From RHLJ01 sp965601955 (GTDB taxonomy: Bacteria > Bacteroidota > Rhodothermia > Balneolales > Balneolaceae), in contig OZ271855.1 in the NCBI GenBank assembly GCA_965601955.1, positions 3,038,001 to 3,102,000 on the forward strand: DNA of 64,000 bases, given 5' to 3'. Shown here piece by piece: positions 33,298 through 42,701 of the stretch (position 1 is its first letter; each line of letters starts with the position of its first letter). A program made the translations under genes and the position numbers. Below the pieces are notes generated by a model that saw only the letters and a list, made by a program, of their open reading frames with translations, was not told where the DNA came from and searched no databases.

Positions 33298-33800
33298 TGG
33301 AAACCCTTATAAAGAAATTAGACCGGATGCTTGAGTACATCCTGGTTATCATTTTCGGATTACTGGTACTAGATGTACTCTGGCAGGTATTTAGCCGGTT
33401 TGTACTTTCTGACCCAAGTTCATTCACTGATGAACTTGCCCGGTTCCTGCTAATCTGGCTTAGTCTGTTTGGTGCAGCCTACGTATTGGGAAAAAGACTC
33501 CACCTGTCTATTGACCTTATTTCCCAAAAGCTAAATCCAAAACGGCTACTGATGCTGGATATATTCGTTCAGATCGTGATTCTTGTTTTTGTAGTGACGG
33601 TTCTTCTGGTTGGTGGATCGAGGCTGGTCTATGTGACATTATATCTTAATCAAACATCTGCGGCGCTAGGACTCCCACTTGGATATGTCTATGCCGTGCT
33701 TCCACTATGCGGAGTGATTATGAGTTTGTACACCATTCACTTCTTAATGGAGGATATTGCATCAATGAAATTACAAAACAATACGGAGGAGGAATCCTAG
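33297..33800 (+). CDS. dctQ: TRAP transporter small permease DctQ
   Basis: A 167-aa membrane protein with four hydrophobic helices and the DctQ hallmarks (VFSRFVLSDPSSFTDELARFLLIW, the W-S/L-x-L-F-G-A-A-Y segment and a C-terminal YAVLPLCGVIM). It pairs with DctM to move acidic sugars with Na+. It starts at the dctP stop, and its stop overlaps the GTG start of dctM. Confidence 0.95.
   Translation: METLIKKLDRMLEYILVIIFGLLVLDVLWQVFSRFVLSDPSSFTDELARFLLIWLSLFGAAYVLGKRLHLSIDLISQKLNPKRLLMLDIFVQIVILVFVVTVLLVGGSRLVYVTLYLNQTSAALGLPLGYVYAVLPLCGVIMSLYTIHFLMEDIASMKLQNNTEEES
33785..33792 (+). promoter_or_regulatory. Ribosome binding site that fixes the dctM start
   Basis: GGAGGAGG ends 7 bp before GTG at 33800. 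This strong site shows that dctM starts at that GTG, not at the ATG at 33707 inside dctQ. Confidence 0.8.
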
Positions 33801-35098
33801 TGGTTGGAATAGAAAGCGTTCTTGTATTGGTTTTGGTGTTTGTGGTGCTACTCGCGATACGTGTTCCTATTGCATTTAGTATTGGAATGGCAACACTGGC
33901 AACCATATTGCTAAATGTGCAAAGCCTTCCAGCTATAACAACCATTGCTCAGCGTATGGCTACCAGCCTGGATAGTTTTACCCTCTTGGCTATCCCCTTC
34001 TTTATTCTCGCGGGGCAACTCATGAACCAGGGAGGAATCGCACAAAAGCTTATAAAATTTGCCAAAGTGCTAGTTGGAATGCTCCCGGGGGGACTAGCTT
34101 ATGTAAATGTAATCGCAGCCATGTTATTTGGCGCTATTTCCGGCTCAGCAGTTGCTGCGGCATCCGCTATTGGAGGCATAATGGCTCCACAAATGGAGGA
34201 AGAGGGATATGAACCTGAATTCGGAGCTGCCGTTAACATCACTTCATCTACTACTGGATTGTTAATCCCCCCTAGTAATGTACTAATTGTATACTCCCTG
34301 GCAAGCGGAGGTGTATCTATCGCGGCGTTATTCCTTGCAGGTTACCTTCCCGGGATAATTGTAGGCCTGGGCTTGATGTTAACAGCAGGGTATATCGCAT
34401 TCAGAAGAAAATACAAAGTGGCAGAAAGGGTCTCCTTTAAAACAGCCTTATTCCGTTTTGTAGATGCTGTACCAAGCCTTTTTTTAATTTTCGTGGTTAT
34501 TGGTGGGATTATCGCTGGAATTTTTACAGCTACAGAAGCGGCTGCTATTGCAGTATTATATGCGCTTATCCTTTCCTTCATCTATAAGGAAATAACGATT
34601 AAGGATATCCCCGGAATCCTTCTTGACTCAGCTAAAACTACTTCCATTGTGATGCTTCTCATTGCCACTTCTATCGCAATGTCATGGGTCCTTTCGTTCG
34701 AAAATATTCCACAATCCATTTCTGAGGGCCTTCTTTCTACCGTTGAGAATGGTATCGCTATTTTGTTGATCATAAATGCAATTTTACTCTTTGTTGGTGC
34801 ATTTATGGACATCACCCCTGCTATTCTCATTTTTACCCCCATCTTCCTTCCGGTAGCGGTAGAATTGGGAATTGACCCGGTTCACTTTGGGATTATCATC
34901 GTCTTTAACCTTACCGTAGGGCTATGTACTCCTCCGGTTGGTACTATTTTATTTGTTGGATGTTCAGTCGCAGGAGTACCTATCACAAAAGTGATTAGAC
35001 CACTTCTACCAATGTTCATCATTATGTTAATCAGTCTTATCCTGGTCACTTTTGTACCAGAAATAAGCTTGTTCTTACCCGATCTATTTGGATACTAA
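33800..35098 (+). CDS. dctM: TRAP transporter large permease DctM
   Basis: The frame opens at 33707, but translation most likely starts at GTG 33800, sharing one base with the dctQ stop and preceded by GGAGGAGG (432 aa). The protein has about 12 membrane helices with the DctM motifs IPFFILAGQLMNQGG, GAISGSAVAAASAIGGIM, SSTTGLLIPPSN and FNLTVGLCTPPVG. It forms the transport path of the TRAP uptake system for the acidic sugars processed by the neighbouring Kdu, Kdg and Uxu enzymes. Confidence 0.95.
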   Translation: MVGIESVLVLVLVFVVLLAIRVPIAFSIGMATLATILLNVQSLPAITTIAQRMATSLDSFTLLAIPFFILAGQLMNQGGIAQKLIKFAKVLVGMLPGGLAYVNVIAAMLFGAISGSAVAAASAIGGIMAPQMEEEGYEPEFGAAVNITSSTTGLLIPPSNVLIVYSLASGGVSIAALFLAGYLPGIIVGLGLMLTAGYIAFRRKYKVAERVSFKTALFRFVDAVPSLFLIFVVIGGIIAGIFTATEAAAIAVLYALILSFIYKEITIKDIPGILLDSAKTTSIVMLLIATSIAMSWVLSFENIPQSISEGLLSTVENGIAILLIINAILLFVGAFMDITPAILIFTPIFLPVAVELGIDPVHFGIIIVFNLTVGLCTPPVGTILFVGCSVAGVPITKVIRPLLPMFIIMLISLILVTFVPEISLFLPDLFGY

Positions 35099-35114
35099 TT
35101 GAAAACTGAGAGAT

Positions 35115-36350
35115 ATGAGATCACGATTTCTTTCTTCTAACTATTTCATCATTTGCGGGATTGGACTACTAATAGCCGGCTGTAGCGAATCTTCCAGATA
35201 TGGTTTTGTAGTTGAAAACCCCAATAATTTCAACGTTGAACATACAGCTGTATCAATTTCTTTGTCTGAGTTTCCCGAGGCCAGCATCCCCGATTATTTC
35301 CAGCTGCTTGATCAGAATGGAAATAAAATCCCTTACCAATTGGATGACCTTGATCAAGATGGAAAGCCCGACATCCTTTTTCTTCAACTTTCTTTAAAAG
35401 CTAACAGCTCATCTTCACTTTCATTTAAAAAGGTAAATGAACCCCCAAGCTTCGATTCTAAAACTGATGCCGTATTTAAGATCCGTGATGAGGCTGACCC
35501 GGAGAGTATGCAAATTGGTGAGGATTTCAGATCGGTTGATTCCTTCACAGAGCAGGAAGACCTTCAACAAGACAATGGCATTATTTTTTTGGAAGGACCT
35601 GGATGGGAATCCAATCTCATTGGCTATCGCTTCTATTTTGATGACCGTAACCGTTTCGACATTTTTGGTAAAAGCTCTTATGACCCGGCTTTAGCCAACA
35701 TCACTGAAGAATACCATTCCAGAAGAGATTGGGGAGCTGATGTACTCAAAGTAAGTTCCACCTTAGGAATTGGAACTCCTGCTTTGTTCAAAGATGGTAC
35801 ATTTCATGCCATTGAAAAGACCGGACTAAAAACCCTGGAAATCATTGCTGATGGGCCTCTTCGATCCATTATAAAAGTAAGCTATCCGGATTGGGAAGTA
35901 GACGGAAGCTCTATGGATGCGGAGTTAGAATTGGAAATTCATGCCAATCATCGTTATACAGAAGTCCGACTAACTACAAGCGGATCTAATGACAACTTTG
36001 CAACAGGCCTCGTGATGCATCCCAATATTGAAAATATTGTTGTTAACCAATCCCCTGAAGATTCTTATATGAGTGGATATACATGGGGAAAGCAAACCGA
36101 CCTGGATGAAGAATTGGGTATGGCAGTTATAATTCCCGGCTCATTAAATCCGGCTTATGAAGGAGAGATAGAAGATACTTATACGTTCAGTATGACAAGC
36201 AAAGACTCCTCAATCAGATATCTACTAATGGCGGCATGGGAATTTGAACCAGAATCAACGAATTTGGTAGATGAAACCGGATTCGAAAATTATATGAATC
36301 AAGCAGCAAACCAGTGGACCAGCCCCCTGGTAGTAACCATACAAAAATGA
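35115..36350 (+). CDS. DUF4861-family lipoprotein
   Basis: A 411-aa protein with a lipoprotein signal (GIGLLIAGC, Cys23), then a beta-rich body with VENPNNFNVEHTAVSISLSEF near the start and GPGWESNLIGYRFYFDDRN, HANHRYTEVRL and LMAAWEFE later. These match my recollection of DUF4861 proteins, which are repeatedly found in uronic-acid polysaccharide loci. No activity is known to me. It probably acts in the periplasm on uronate-containing oligosaccharides. It lies in the TRAP-kdu operon between dctM and kduD (4 bp before kduD). Confidence 0.7.
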   Translation: MRSRFLSSNYFIICGIGLLIAGCSESSRYGFVVENPNNFNVEHTAVSISLSEFPEASIPDYFQLLDQNGNKIPYQLDDLDQDGKPDILFLQLSLKANSSSSLSFKKVNEPPSFDSKTDAVFKIRDEADPESMQIGEDFRSVDSFTEQEDLQQDNGIIFLEGPGWESNLIGYRFYFDDRNRFDIFGKSSYDPALANITEEYHSRRDWGADVLKVSSTLGIGTPALFKDGTFHAIEKTGLKTLEIIADGPLRSIIKVSYPDWEVDGSSMDAELELEIHANHRYTEVRLTTSGSNDNFATGLVMHPNIENIVVNQSPEDSYMSGYTWGKQTDLDEELGMAVIIPGSLNPAYEGEIEDTYTFSMTSKDSSIRYLLMAAWEFEPESTNLVDETGFENYMNQAANQWTSPLVVTIQK

Positions 36351-36354
36351 TTAT

Positions 36355-37122
36355 ATGAGTGTTTTAGACGATTTTTCATTACAAGGCAAAACGGCACTAG
36401 TAACTGGAGCCAGCCGGGGGTTAGGACAAGCTATGGCAGTTGCTTTGGCAGAAGCTGGGGCAGTGGTTATTTGTTCAAGTTCCTCTTCAAATGGCTGTAA
36501 CGAAACCGTTTCATTAATTCAGGAAAAAGGAGGACAAGCTTACCAGTTAAGTGCCGACTTGAGCAATCGAGAACAGATCGAGAAATTCATTTCTAATGTA
36601 CATAGCATATCGGATTCTATAGATATTCTTGTAAATAACGCAGGAACAATAACACGACATCCCGCAGTGGAATACCCTTTAGAAGAATGGGATATGGTAT
36701 TACAGGTAAATCTGTCTTCTGTTTTCCAGCTTTGCCAGGCTTTCGGAAAGAAAATGATTGAACGAGGACATGGTAAAATCATAAATATCGCTTCATTGTT
36801 ATCTTATTCGGGCGGTATTACTGTCCCTGCTTATGCTTCAAGTAAGCACGGAATTGCCGGGTTGACTAAAGCCCTGGCCAATGAATGGGCGAAGTTTGGA
36901 ATCCAGATAAACGCCATTGCTCCAGGTTACTTTCGAACGGATAACACTCAAGTACTTCAAAATAACCCTGAAAGAAACCGTCAAATCACAGAGCGAATAC
37001 CTGCAAACAACTGGGGAGATCCCTCCGATCTTGGCGGGGCAATAGTTTTTCTCTCATCTCCAGCTAGTAACTACGTAAATGGCCATCTGCTTACTGTAGA
37101 TGGAGGCTGGATGTCACGATAA
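36355..37122 (+). CDS. kduD: 2-dehydro-3-deoxy-D-gluconate 5-dehydrogenase KduD
   Basis: A 255-aa SDR enzyme with TGASRGLG (17-24), NNAG (94-97), Ser147 and YASSK (Tyr160, Lys164), plus the family segment ITRHPAVEYPLEEWDMVLQVN. It interconverts 2,5-diketo-3-deoxygluconate (DKII) and KDG with NAD(H), the last step from unsaturated uronates to KDG. It stands in front of the KduI/IolB-like isomerase, as expected for the pathway. Confidence 0.93.
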   Translation: MSVLDDFSLQGKTALVTGASRGLGQAMAVALAEAGAVVICSSSSSNGCNETVSLIQEKGGQAYQLSADLSNREQIEKFISNVHSISDSIDILVNNAGTITRHPAVEYPLEEWDMVLQVNLSSVFQLCQAFGKKMIERGHGKIINIASLLSYSGGITVPAYASSKHGIAGLTKALANEWAKFGIQINAIAPGYFRTDNTQVLQNNPERNRQITERIPANNWGDPSDLGGAIVFLSSPASNYVNGHLLTVDGGWMSR

Positions 37123-37161
37123 CCAAAATATTCAAGAATCAAATAAGCTAGAGTAAAATAA

Positions 37162-38106
37162 ATGGTAGAACCGAAAATAATAGGTCCAAATAATTATGGA
37201 GACCACAAATCACCAGCACAACGTCGCTTCGACTCAAAGGTGCAGATACCTCGTTCAAATGAAGTTCGTTTGGTAGAAACCTTTGACGCCTTACCCGTTC
37301 TGAATAAACGAGAACCTATCATTACCGAAGAAAACTCAACCTTTAAGTTTTTACGACTGGCTCGCATTGTCTTAGATCCAAGTCAGCCAGGGTATGAGCC
37401 TCAAGCAATCTCAACAGAGAATGAAGAGCTTATTTTATACGTAAACAGAGGTTCAGTACACGTTCAAACCGAAGGAGATGACCACAAAATTACCTTGAAT
37501 GTAGGAGATATAGTCTATATAGGAACCAATACCAGCATGACTCTCACTTCGGATGCATTTACTGATGTAAGCGAATTTAAGGCTGTCGACTGCAACACGT
37601 CCTATCCGATTCAGGTTATACGCCATAAGGAACTTGAAGAAACTGAATTAGCAGCCAATGTTGGAACCAAACGTCCTATGACTGTTCGTACCGTTTTTAA
37701 GTTAGTTGATGGTGCAAATGTGCAGGCTTGCAGGCTTCTTTTCGGAGATACTTTTATGGCTCAACCAGGTGGAGTAGGCAGTTACCCTCCCCACTTCCAC
37801 GGTCCTGATGGTCCTTCAGGGTTTGGCAATGATGCAAAAGAAGAGATTTATCATTTCCGTGTACAATCCACTATTCCAGACGATACAGGCTACGTACTTC
37901 AAAACTGCTCTCGCCCTGGAGAAGAAGTGGGAATCTACACCCATGTTTTTGATGAGCAGGCTCTTAATGTTACTCATGGCTATCATGATACGATTGCCCC
38001 TCCTGCCATTGAGTTTATGTTTACATGGTGCCTGGCTTCTTTTACTGAAGGAAGAAGAGACTGGAGCGAGGTACTTAATAAGCCCGGTTATGACGGTGAA
38101 TGGTAA
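37162..38106 (+). CDS. KduI/IolB-superfamily cupin isomerase
   Basis: A 314-aa bicupin of the IolB/KduI superfamily. The C-terminal cupin has SYPPHFHGPDGPSG with metal-binding histidines and EEIYHFR, followed by YTHVFDEQALNVTHGYHDTIAPP, closest in appearance to 5-deoxy-glucuronate isomerase (IolB). Between kduD and kdgA it most likely does the KduI job, isomerising 4-deoxy-L-threo-5-hexosulose uronate to DKII. No myo-inositol genes are nearby, which argues against an IolB role. Substrate specificity is inferred from context. Confidence 0.75.
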   Translation: MVEPKIIGPNNYGDHKSPAQRRFDSKVQIPRSNEVRLVETFDALPVLNKREPIITEENSTFKFLRLARIVLDPSQPGYEPQAISTENEELILYVNRGSVHVQTEGDDHKITLNVGDIVYIGTNTSMTLTSDAFTDVSEFKAVDCNTSYPIQVIRHKELEETELAANVGTKRPMTVRTVFKLVDGANVQACRLLFGDTFMAQPGGVGSYPPHFHGPDGPSGFGNDAKEEIYHFRVQSTIPDDTGYVLQNCSRPGEEVGIYTHVFDEQALNVTHGYHDTIAPPAIEFMFTWCLASFTEGRRDWSEVLNKPGYDGEW

Positions 38107-38111
38107 TTAAT

Positions 38112-38753
38112 ATGACTGGATTACATCCAACCATTTTAGAAATCCAAAAACGTGCCGCGCTTGCTGTAGTTCGGTTGCAAAACCCTGAAGATGCTACCCC
38201 GGTTACTAATGCCTTATTAGAGGGAGGAGTTTCAGGGATTGAAATCACCCTTTCCACTCCAAATACATTTGAAGTCATTGAACGTATCAGTTCAGATTTC
38301 GGAGATGAAGCCCTTGTGGGTATTGGTTCGGTTACTTCGGTAGAACAAGCTAAAAATGCCATTGAAGCCGGGGCTCGATACGTAGTCTGCCCAATATTCA
38401 AACCGGAAATAATTGCGTACACCAAAACTAAAAATGTACCTACTATTCCTGGGTGTTTTACTCCTACTGAAATCCAAACAGCGTACGAAGCAGGTGCAGA
38501 AGTAATTAAAGTATTCCCTGCGGATTCTTTGGGTATGAAGTTCTTTAAAGGTGTTTTGGCGCCTCTCCCCCATCTAAAGCTAATTCCAACGGGTGGAGTT
38601 TCACTAACTAATGCTGGCGAATGGTTAGCTCACGGAGCATGGGCCGTAGGTATTGGAAGCGCGCTTATGGATAAAAAAACCATTCAGGGGAAAAACTATT
38701 CGGTATTAACCGAGAATGCGAGAATTTTGATGCAATCAATACATGGAGAATAA
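38112..38753 (+). CDS. kdgA: 2-keto-3-deoxy-6-phosphogluconate aldolase KdgA/Eda
   Basis: A 213-aa aldolase. Glu44 (GIEIT) and the Schiff-base Lys133 (EVIKVFPAD) fall at the same positions as in E. coli Eda when translation starts at 38112. An ATG at 38100 would add four residues and overlap the previous gene by 7 bp. It splits KDPG into pyruvate and glyceraldehyde-3-phosphate and ends the uronate pathway. kdgK follows 8 bp later. Confidence 0.95.
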   Translation: MTGLHPTILEIQKRAALAVVRLQNPEDATPVTNALLEGGVSGIEITLSTPNTFEVIERISSDFGDEALVGIGSVTSVEQAKNAIEAGARYVVCPIFKPEIIAYTKTKNVPTIPGCFTPTEIQTAYEAGAEVIKVFPADSLGMKFFKGVLAPLPHLKLIPTGGVSLTNAGEWLAHGAWAVGIGSALMDKKTIQGKNYSVLTENARILMQSIHGE

Positions 38754-38761
38754 TTAAACTC

Positions 38762-39796
38762 ATGGCAAAACGAGTTGTAACATTCGGAGAAATCATGTTG
38801 AGACTATCCACACCAGGTTTCAGCAGATTCGTACAAACCAATCATCTTGATGTGGTTTATGGAGGTGGAGAAGCTAACGTAGCTGTAGCACTCTCTAATT
38901 TCGGTTTGAAATCCGCTTTTATCACTAAAATTCCAACTCATGAAATCGGACAGGCCGCAGTAAATCAATTACGGAGATTTGGTGTGGATACTTCATTCAT
39001 TGTTAGAGGAGGAGATCGACTGGGTATTTACTTCCTGGAGACAGGTGCAAGCCAACGCCCTTCGAAAGTAATCTATGACCGGGCAAATTCCGCGGTAACT
39101 CAAATGGAAAGTGACGAAGTAGACTGGAATGCCGCATTTGATGGCGCCAACTGGTTCCATTGGACGGGCATCACTCCTGCATTGGGAGAAACTGCACAAA
39201 AAGCCTTAAAAGATGCCTGTATTGCAGCGAAAGCCGCGGGCATCGTCATAAGCTGTGACCTGAACTTCAGGAGTAAACTATGGACTACAGAGGAAGCTCA
39301 GGTTGTGATGAATCCATTAATGGAATATGTGGATGTATGTATTGCTAATGAAGAAGATGCCGATAAAAGCCTGGGATTCAAGGCAGGAACAACTGATGTA
39401 GAATCGGCTCATTTAGATGAAGAAGGATACTATCAACTGGCCAGAGAGTTGAAAAAGCACTACGGCTTCAAAACTGTGGCAATTACCCTTCGTGAGAGTT
39501 TTTCGGCTTCCAGAAATGGCTGGAGCGCACTGCTACATGATGATAAGGATTGTATAACTCCCACCCGCTCTACCCAATACGATGTCCAACTAGTAGACCG
39601 GGTTGGCGGTGGAGATTCATTTGCAAGCGGGTTAATCTTTGGCCTCTTAACAAAAGAAAATACCCAGGATGCCCTTGAGTTTGCTGTTGCTGCTTCTTGT
39701 CTAAAACAGACTATTCCCGGTGACCTAAATTTGGTAAGCAAAGAAGAAGTGGAAAAACTGATTTCAAGTGGGGGAAGTGGGCGTGTAGAGCGTTGA
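38762..39796 (+). CDS. kdgK: 2-keto-3-deoxygluconate kinase KdgK (PfkB family)
   Basis: A 344-aa ribokinase-family protein with FGEIMLRLS at the N-terminus, GGGEANVAVALSNFG, and the catalytic C-terminal DRVGGGDSFASGLIFG. It phosphorylates KDG to KDPG with ATP. It directly follows kdgA, completing the KDG-to-triose route that both the UxuAB and the KduID branches feed. Confidence 0.95.
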   Translation: MAKRVVTFGEIMLRLSTPGFSRFVQTNHLDVVYGGGEANVAVALSNFGLKSAFITKIPTHEIGQAAVNQLRRFGVDTSFIVRGGDRLGIYFLETGASQRPSKVIYDRANSAVTQMESDEVDWNAAFDGANWFHWTGITPALGETAQKALKDACIAAKAAGIVISCDLNFRSKLWTTEEAQVVMNPLMEYVDVCIANEEDADKSLGFKAGTTDVESAHLDEEGYYQLARELKKHYGFKTVAITLRESFSASRNGWSALLHDDKDCITPTRSTQYDVQLVDRVGGGDSFASGLIFGLLTKENTQDALEFAVAASCLKQTIPGDLNLVSKEEVEKLISSGGSGRVER

Positions 39797-39812
39797 TAAC
39801 TAATGCATTGAC

Positions 39813-40574
39813 ATGAAAACCAATAGAAGAGGATTTATTTCTAAGTCAGTAAGTGTCGGACTTGGTCTTCCCTTGATGCACTACGCCAACGCCTATAATT
39901 CTGAATCGACCTCGGCTCTAAAATCTACACTGATATATTCAAACCCTCTTTCCAGTCCCTCTGATCTCGAAGACTTTATTATAGAAGGGCAAGCTACTCT
40001 CAGTTTTCCCAACCATCGGCTGCGTATGCAAAATACACTACCCGTTTCTGAGGGAAGAAGAGCGCACTTTGTAGCCTGGTGCACCTATGATTTTCCGTCT
40101 GATATCAAGGTAGAATGGGAGTTCTACCCTATTGAGGAGCCTGGTTTATGTATGACTTTTTTTGCTGCCAAGGGAGTAAATGGGAAGGATATATTTGATG
40201 AGTCGTTAAGTGAAAGAAACGGTATTTACCCACAATACCATAGTGGAGATATTAATACCTACCATCTCTCTTATTTCAGGAGAAAACATCCTGATGAACG
40301 GTCTTTTCATACCTGCAATCTGCGAAAAAGTAAAGGGTTTGAATTAGTGGCAATGGGAGCCGATCCTATTCCCTCTGTTCCGGACACTAAACCACCCTAT
40401 AAGATTTCATTGACAAAATTTAAAGATCGAATCTCTTTTTCTATTAATCGACTTGAGGTGCTGAATTGGACAGATAATCAATCACCACTATCTAACGGAA
40501 AGCTGGGCTTTCGACAAATGGCACCATTAGTGGCTGAGTACCAAAATCTTAATGTTTACGCTCTTGGCAAATGA
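39813..40574 (+). CDS. DUF1961-family protein with Tat-type signal
   Basis: A 253-aa protein with a twin-arginine signal (NRRGFISKSVSVGLGLPL) and a beta-sandwich-like body (VEWEFYPIEEPGLCMTFFAA, HSGDINTYHLSYFRRKHP, SPLSNGKLGFRQM). The pattern fits DUF1961, a concanavalin-like family often found in polysaccharide loci. It could bind or cleave a glycan in the periplasm; the activity is unknown. It is the last gene of the kdu-kdg run before a 146-bp gap. Confidence 0.65.
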   Translation: MKTNRRGFISKSVSVGLGLPLMHYANAYNSESTSALKSTLIYSNPLSSPSDLEDFIIEGQATLSFPNHRLRMQNTLPVSEGRRAHFVAWCTYDFPSDIKVEWEFYPIEEPGLCMTFFAAKGVNGKDIFDESLSERNGIYPQYHSGDINTYHLSYFRRKHPDERSFHTCNLRKSKGFELVAMGADPIPSVPDTKPPYKISLTKFKDRISFSINRLEVLNWTDNQSPLSNGKLGFRQMAPLVAEYQNLNVYALGK

Positions 40575-40720
40575 AACGAGAGCGTTGATAATATATTAAG
40601 GTGAGTTCGAGATAAGGGATAAGATGTATTGAACTATAGTTTTTTTGTTTGCCATTTCGAGCTCATGTTACACTACATTAACCAGTTCATTTTAACTCCC
40701 AAGACACCAGGGCTTTCACA

Positions 40721-42637
40721 ATGACTCCTGTAATAAATGCAGAATACCACCAGTTTGAAAAAATAAGAACTAACATCTTCAACAACTCTTCCCTGGCATC
40801 TATATATGTAGCTAGTGAAATTGCTGATACGATTCGAACAAATAATAGTAACCGTAAACATACTGTTCTTGGATTAGCTACAGGTTCAACTCCCATAAAA
40901 GTATATGATGAACTGGTTCGGTTGCACAAAATGGAAGGTTTGGATTTTTCAAATACCTACACCTTCAACCTGGATGAATACTATCCAATGCAAGCCGATT
41001 CCCTTCAAAGCTATGTAACCTATATGAGGGAATATCTCTTTGACCATGTGAATATCCCCAAAGATAATATTCACATTCCTGACGGTACCCTCCCAAAAGA
41101 AAAAATTATTTCTTTCTGTAAACAATATGAAGAAAAGATAGAGAATCTGGGTGGACTGGATTTACAAATACTTGGAATTGGACGAACCGGTCATATTGGT
41201 TTTAATGAACCGGGATCCTCGAAAAATTCAAAAACCCGGTTAGTAGCCCTTGATCGCTTAACTATTATGGATGCTGCCAGTGGCTTTTTTGGAGCTGAGA
41301 ATGTACCCCGAAGGGCCATCACAATGGGAGTGGATACCATACTGGCTGCTAAGCGATTACTTCTTATGGCCTGGGGAGAAGGTAAATCGGCCATCATTAA
41401 ACAAGCTGTTGAGGGTGATATTTCAAGCCAGATTCCTGCTACGTATTTGCAAAATCATGCTAACTGTGAAATAATCATGGATTCGGCGGCGGCAGCAGAT
41501 TTAGCTAGAATTAGTACCCCCTGGCTGGTTGGCCCTATTGAATGGGATGACAGGCTTATTCGAAAGGCGGTAGTTTGGTTGAGTCAACATTTAGAAAAAT
41601 CCATCTTGAAACTTACTGATGAGGATTATTCTGAATATGGGATGAATGATATCATTGCTGAGTCGAGCAATGCCTATTCCATCAATATTGCTGTGTTTAA
41701 TCAAATTCAGCATACCATCACCGGATGGCCTGGTGGAAAACCAAATGCAGACGATAGTACCCGACCGGAGAGAAAATCCCCTTTTCCAAAACGGGTCCTA
41801 ATTTTCAGCCCGCATCCTGACGATGATGTAATCTCGATGGGTGGGACGTTCATAAGACTTAACGATCAAAAACATCAAGTGCATGTAGCTTACCAAACCT
41901 CAGGTAATATTGCCGTTTTTGATGATGATGCAGTTCGTTTTACCGATTTTGTTAAGGACTTCACAGAAGCATTCAGTTTAAAAGAACTTGAATCGTCCAA
42001 AATTTTCAAAGAGATTAGCCAATACATAACAACTAAAGCGCCGGGGCAAACTGATTCCAATCAAATTATCAAAATCAAAGGCCTAATCCGGAGAGGTGAA
42101 GCTAAGGCTGCTGCCAGGTATATAGGCCTCCCAGATGAGCGCATTCACTTCCTAAATTTACCCTTTTATGAAACTGGCAAAATAAGAAAGAAACCAATTG
42201 GCCCGGATGATATAGCAATAACTAAAAATTTGATCGAAGAGATAAAGCCCCACCAGATATACGCCGCAGGAGATTTGTCAGACCCACATGGAACCCACCG
42301 GGTTTGCTTAGATGTAATCTTTCAGGCAATCAATAAATTAAAAGAACATAAGTGGATGAATGATTGTTGGGTTTGGCTATACCGGGGAGCATGGCAGGAA
42401 TGGAAAGTTGATGAAATTGAAATGGCCGTCCCTTTGAGTCCTGATGAAGTGGCCCGAAAAAGAACCGCTATTTTTAAACATCAATCTCAAAAAGACCGTC
42501 CTCTTTTCCCAGGTACCGATAGAAGGGAATTTTGGCAACGTGCTGAATCCAGAAATCGAAAAACAGCAGAGCTTTATGATAAATTGGGACTTGCTGAATA
42601 TGAGGCTATGGAAGCCTTCGTGCGATATCATTTTTAA
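40721..42637 (+). CDS. nagB: Glucosamine-6-phosphate deaminase (NagB) fused to a PIG-L deacetylase domain
   Basis: A 638-aa two-domain protein. Residues about 25-275 are NagB-like: GLATGSTPIKVYDEL, FNLDEYYPM (Asp85) and GIGRTGHIGFNEPGSS (His158). Residues about 357-600 are a PIG-L/LmbE de-N-acetylase with FSPHPDDDVISMGG (365-368 HPDD) and DLSDPHGTHRVC. This fusion is known in Bacteroidota. NagB turns GlcN-6-P into fructose-6-P and ammonia. The second domain may remove the acetyl group from the N-acetylhexosamine (phosphate), standing in for NagA, which is inference. It links hexosamine use to the uronate genes. Confidence 0.9.
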   Translation: MTPVINAEYHQFEKIRTNIFNNSSLASIYVASEIADTIRTNNSNRKHTVLGLATGSTPIKVYDELVRLHKMEGLDFSNTYTFNLDEYYPMQADSLQSYVTYMREYLFDHVNIPKDNIHIPDGTLPKEKIISFCKQYEEKIENLGGLDLQILGIGRTGHIGFNEPGSSKNSKTRLVALDRLTIMDAASGFFGAENVPRRAITMGVDTILAAKRLLLMAWGEGKSAIIKQAVEGDISSQIPATYLQNHANCEIIMDSAAAADLARISTPWLVGPIEWDDRLIRKAVVWLSQHLEKSILKLTDEDYSEYGMNDIIAESSNAYSINIAVFNQIQHTITGWPGGKPNADDSTRPERKSPFPKRVLIFSPHPDDDVISMGGTFIRLNDQKHQVHVAYQTSGNIAVFDDDAVRFTDFVKDFTEAFSLKELESSKIFKEISQYITTKAPGQTDSNQIIKIKGLIRRGEAKAAARYIGLPDERIHFLNLPFYETGKIRKKPIGPDDIAITKNLIEEIKPHQIYAAGDLSDPHGTHRVCLDVIFQAINKLKEHKWMNDCWVWLYRGAWQEWKVDEIEMAVPLSPDEVARKRTAIFKHQSQKDRPLFPGTDRREFWQRAESRNRKTAELYDKLGLAEYEAMEAFVRYHF

Positions 42638-42701
42638 ATTACAATAGGTTCAGCCTAACGTTATAAAGTTCAGGATACAAAAATTAGTATAAAGCAGGTT
42701 T

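Noticed and set aside
33707..33799. Upstream ATG as the dctM start
   Set aside because: It lies inside dctQ; GTG at 33800 has a strong GGAGGAGG site at the right distance and gives the family-typical N-terminus.
40590..40660. ATATTAAGGTGAG before the NagB-PIG-L gene as a further regulator operator
   Set aside because: It only loosely resembles GTATATTAGGTATA (an extra A and a different flank); too weak to claim.
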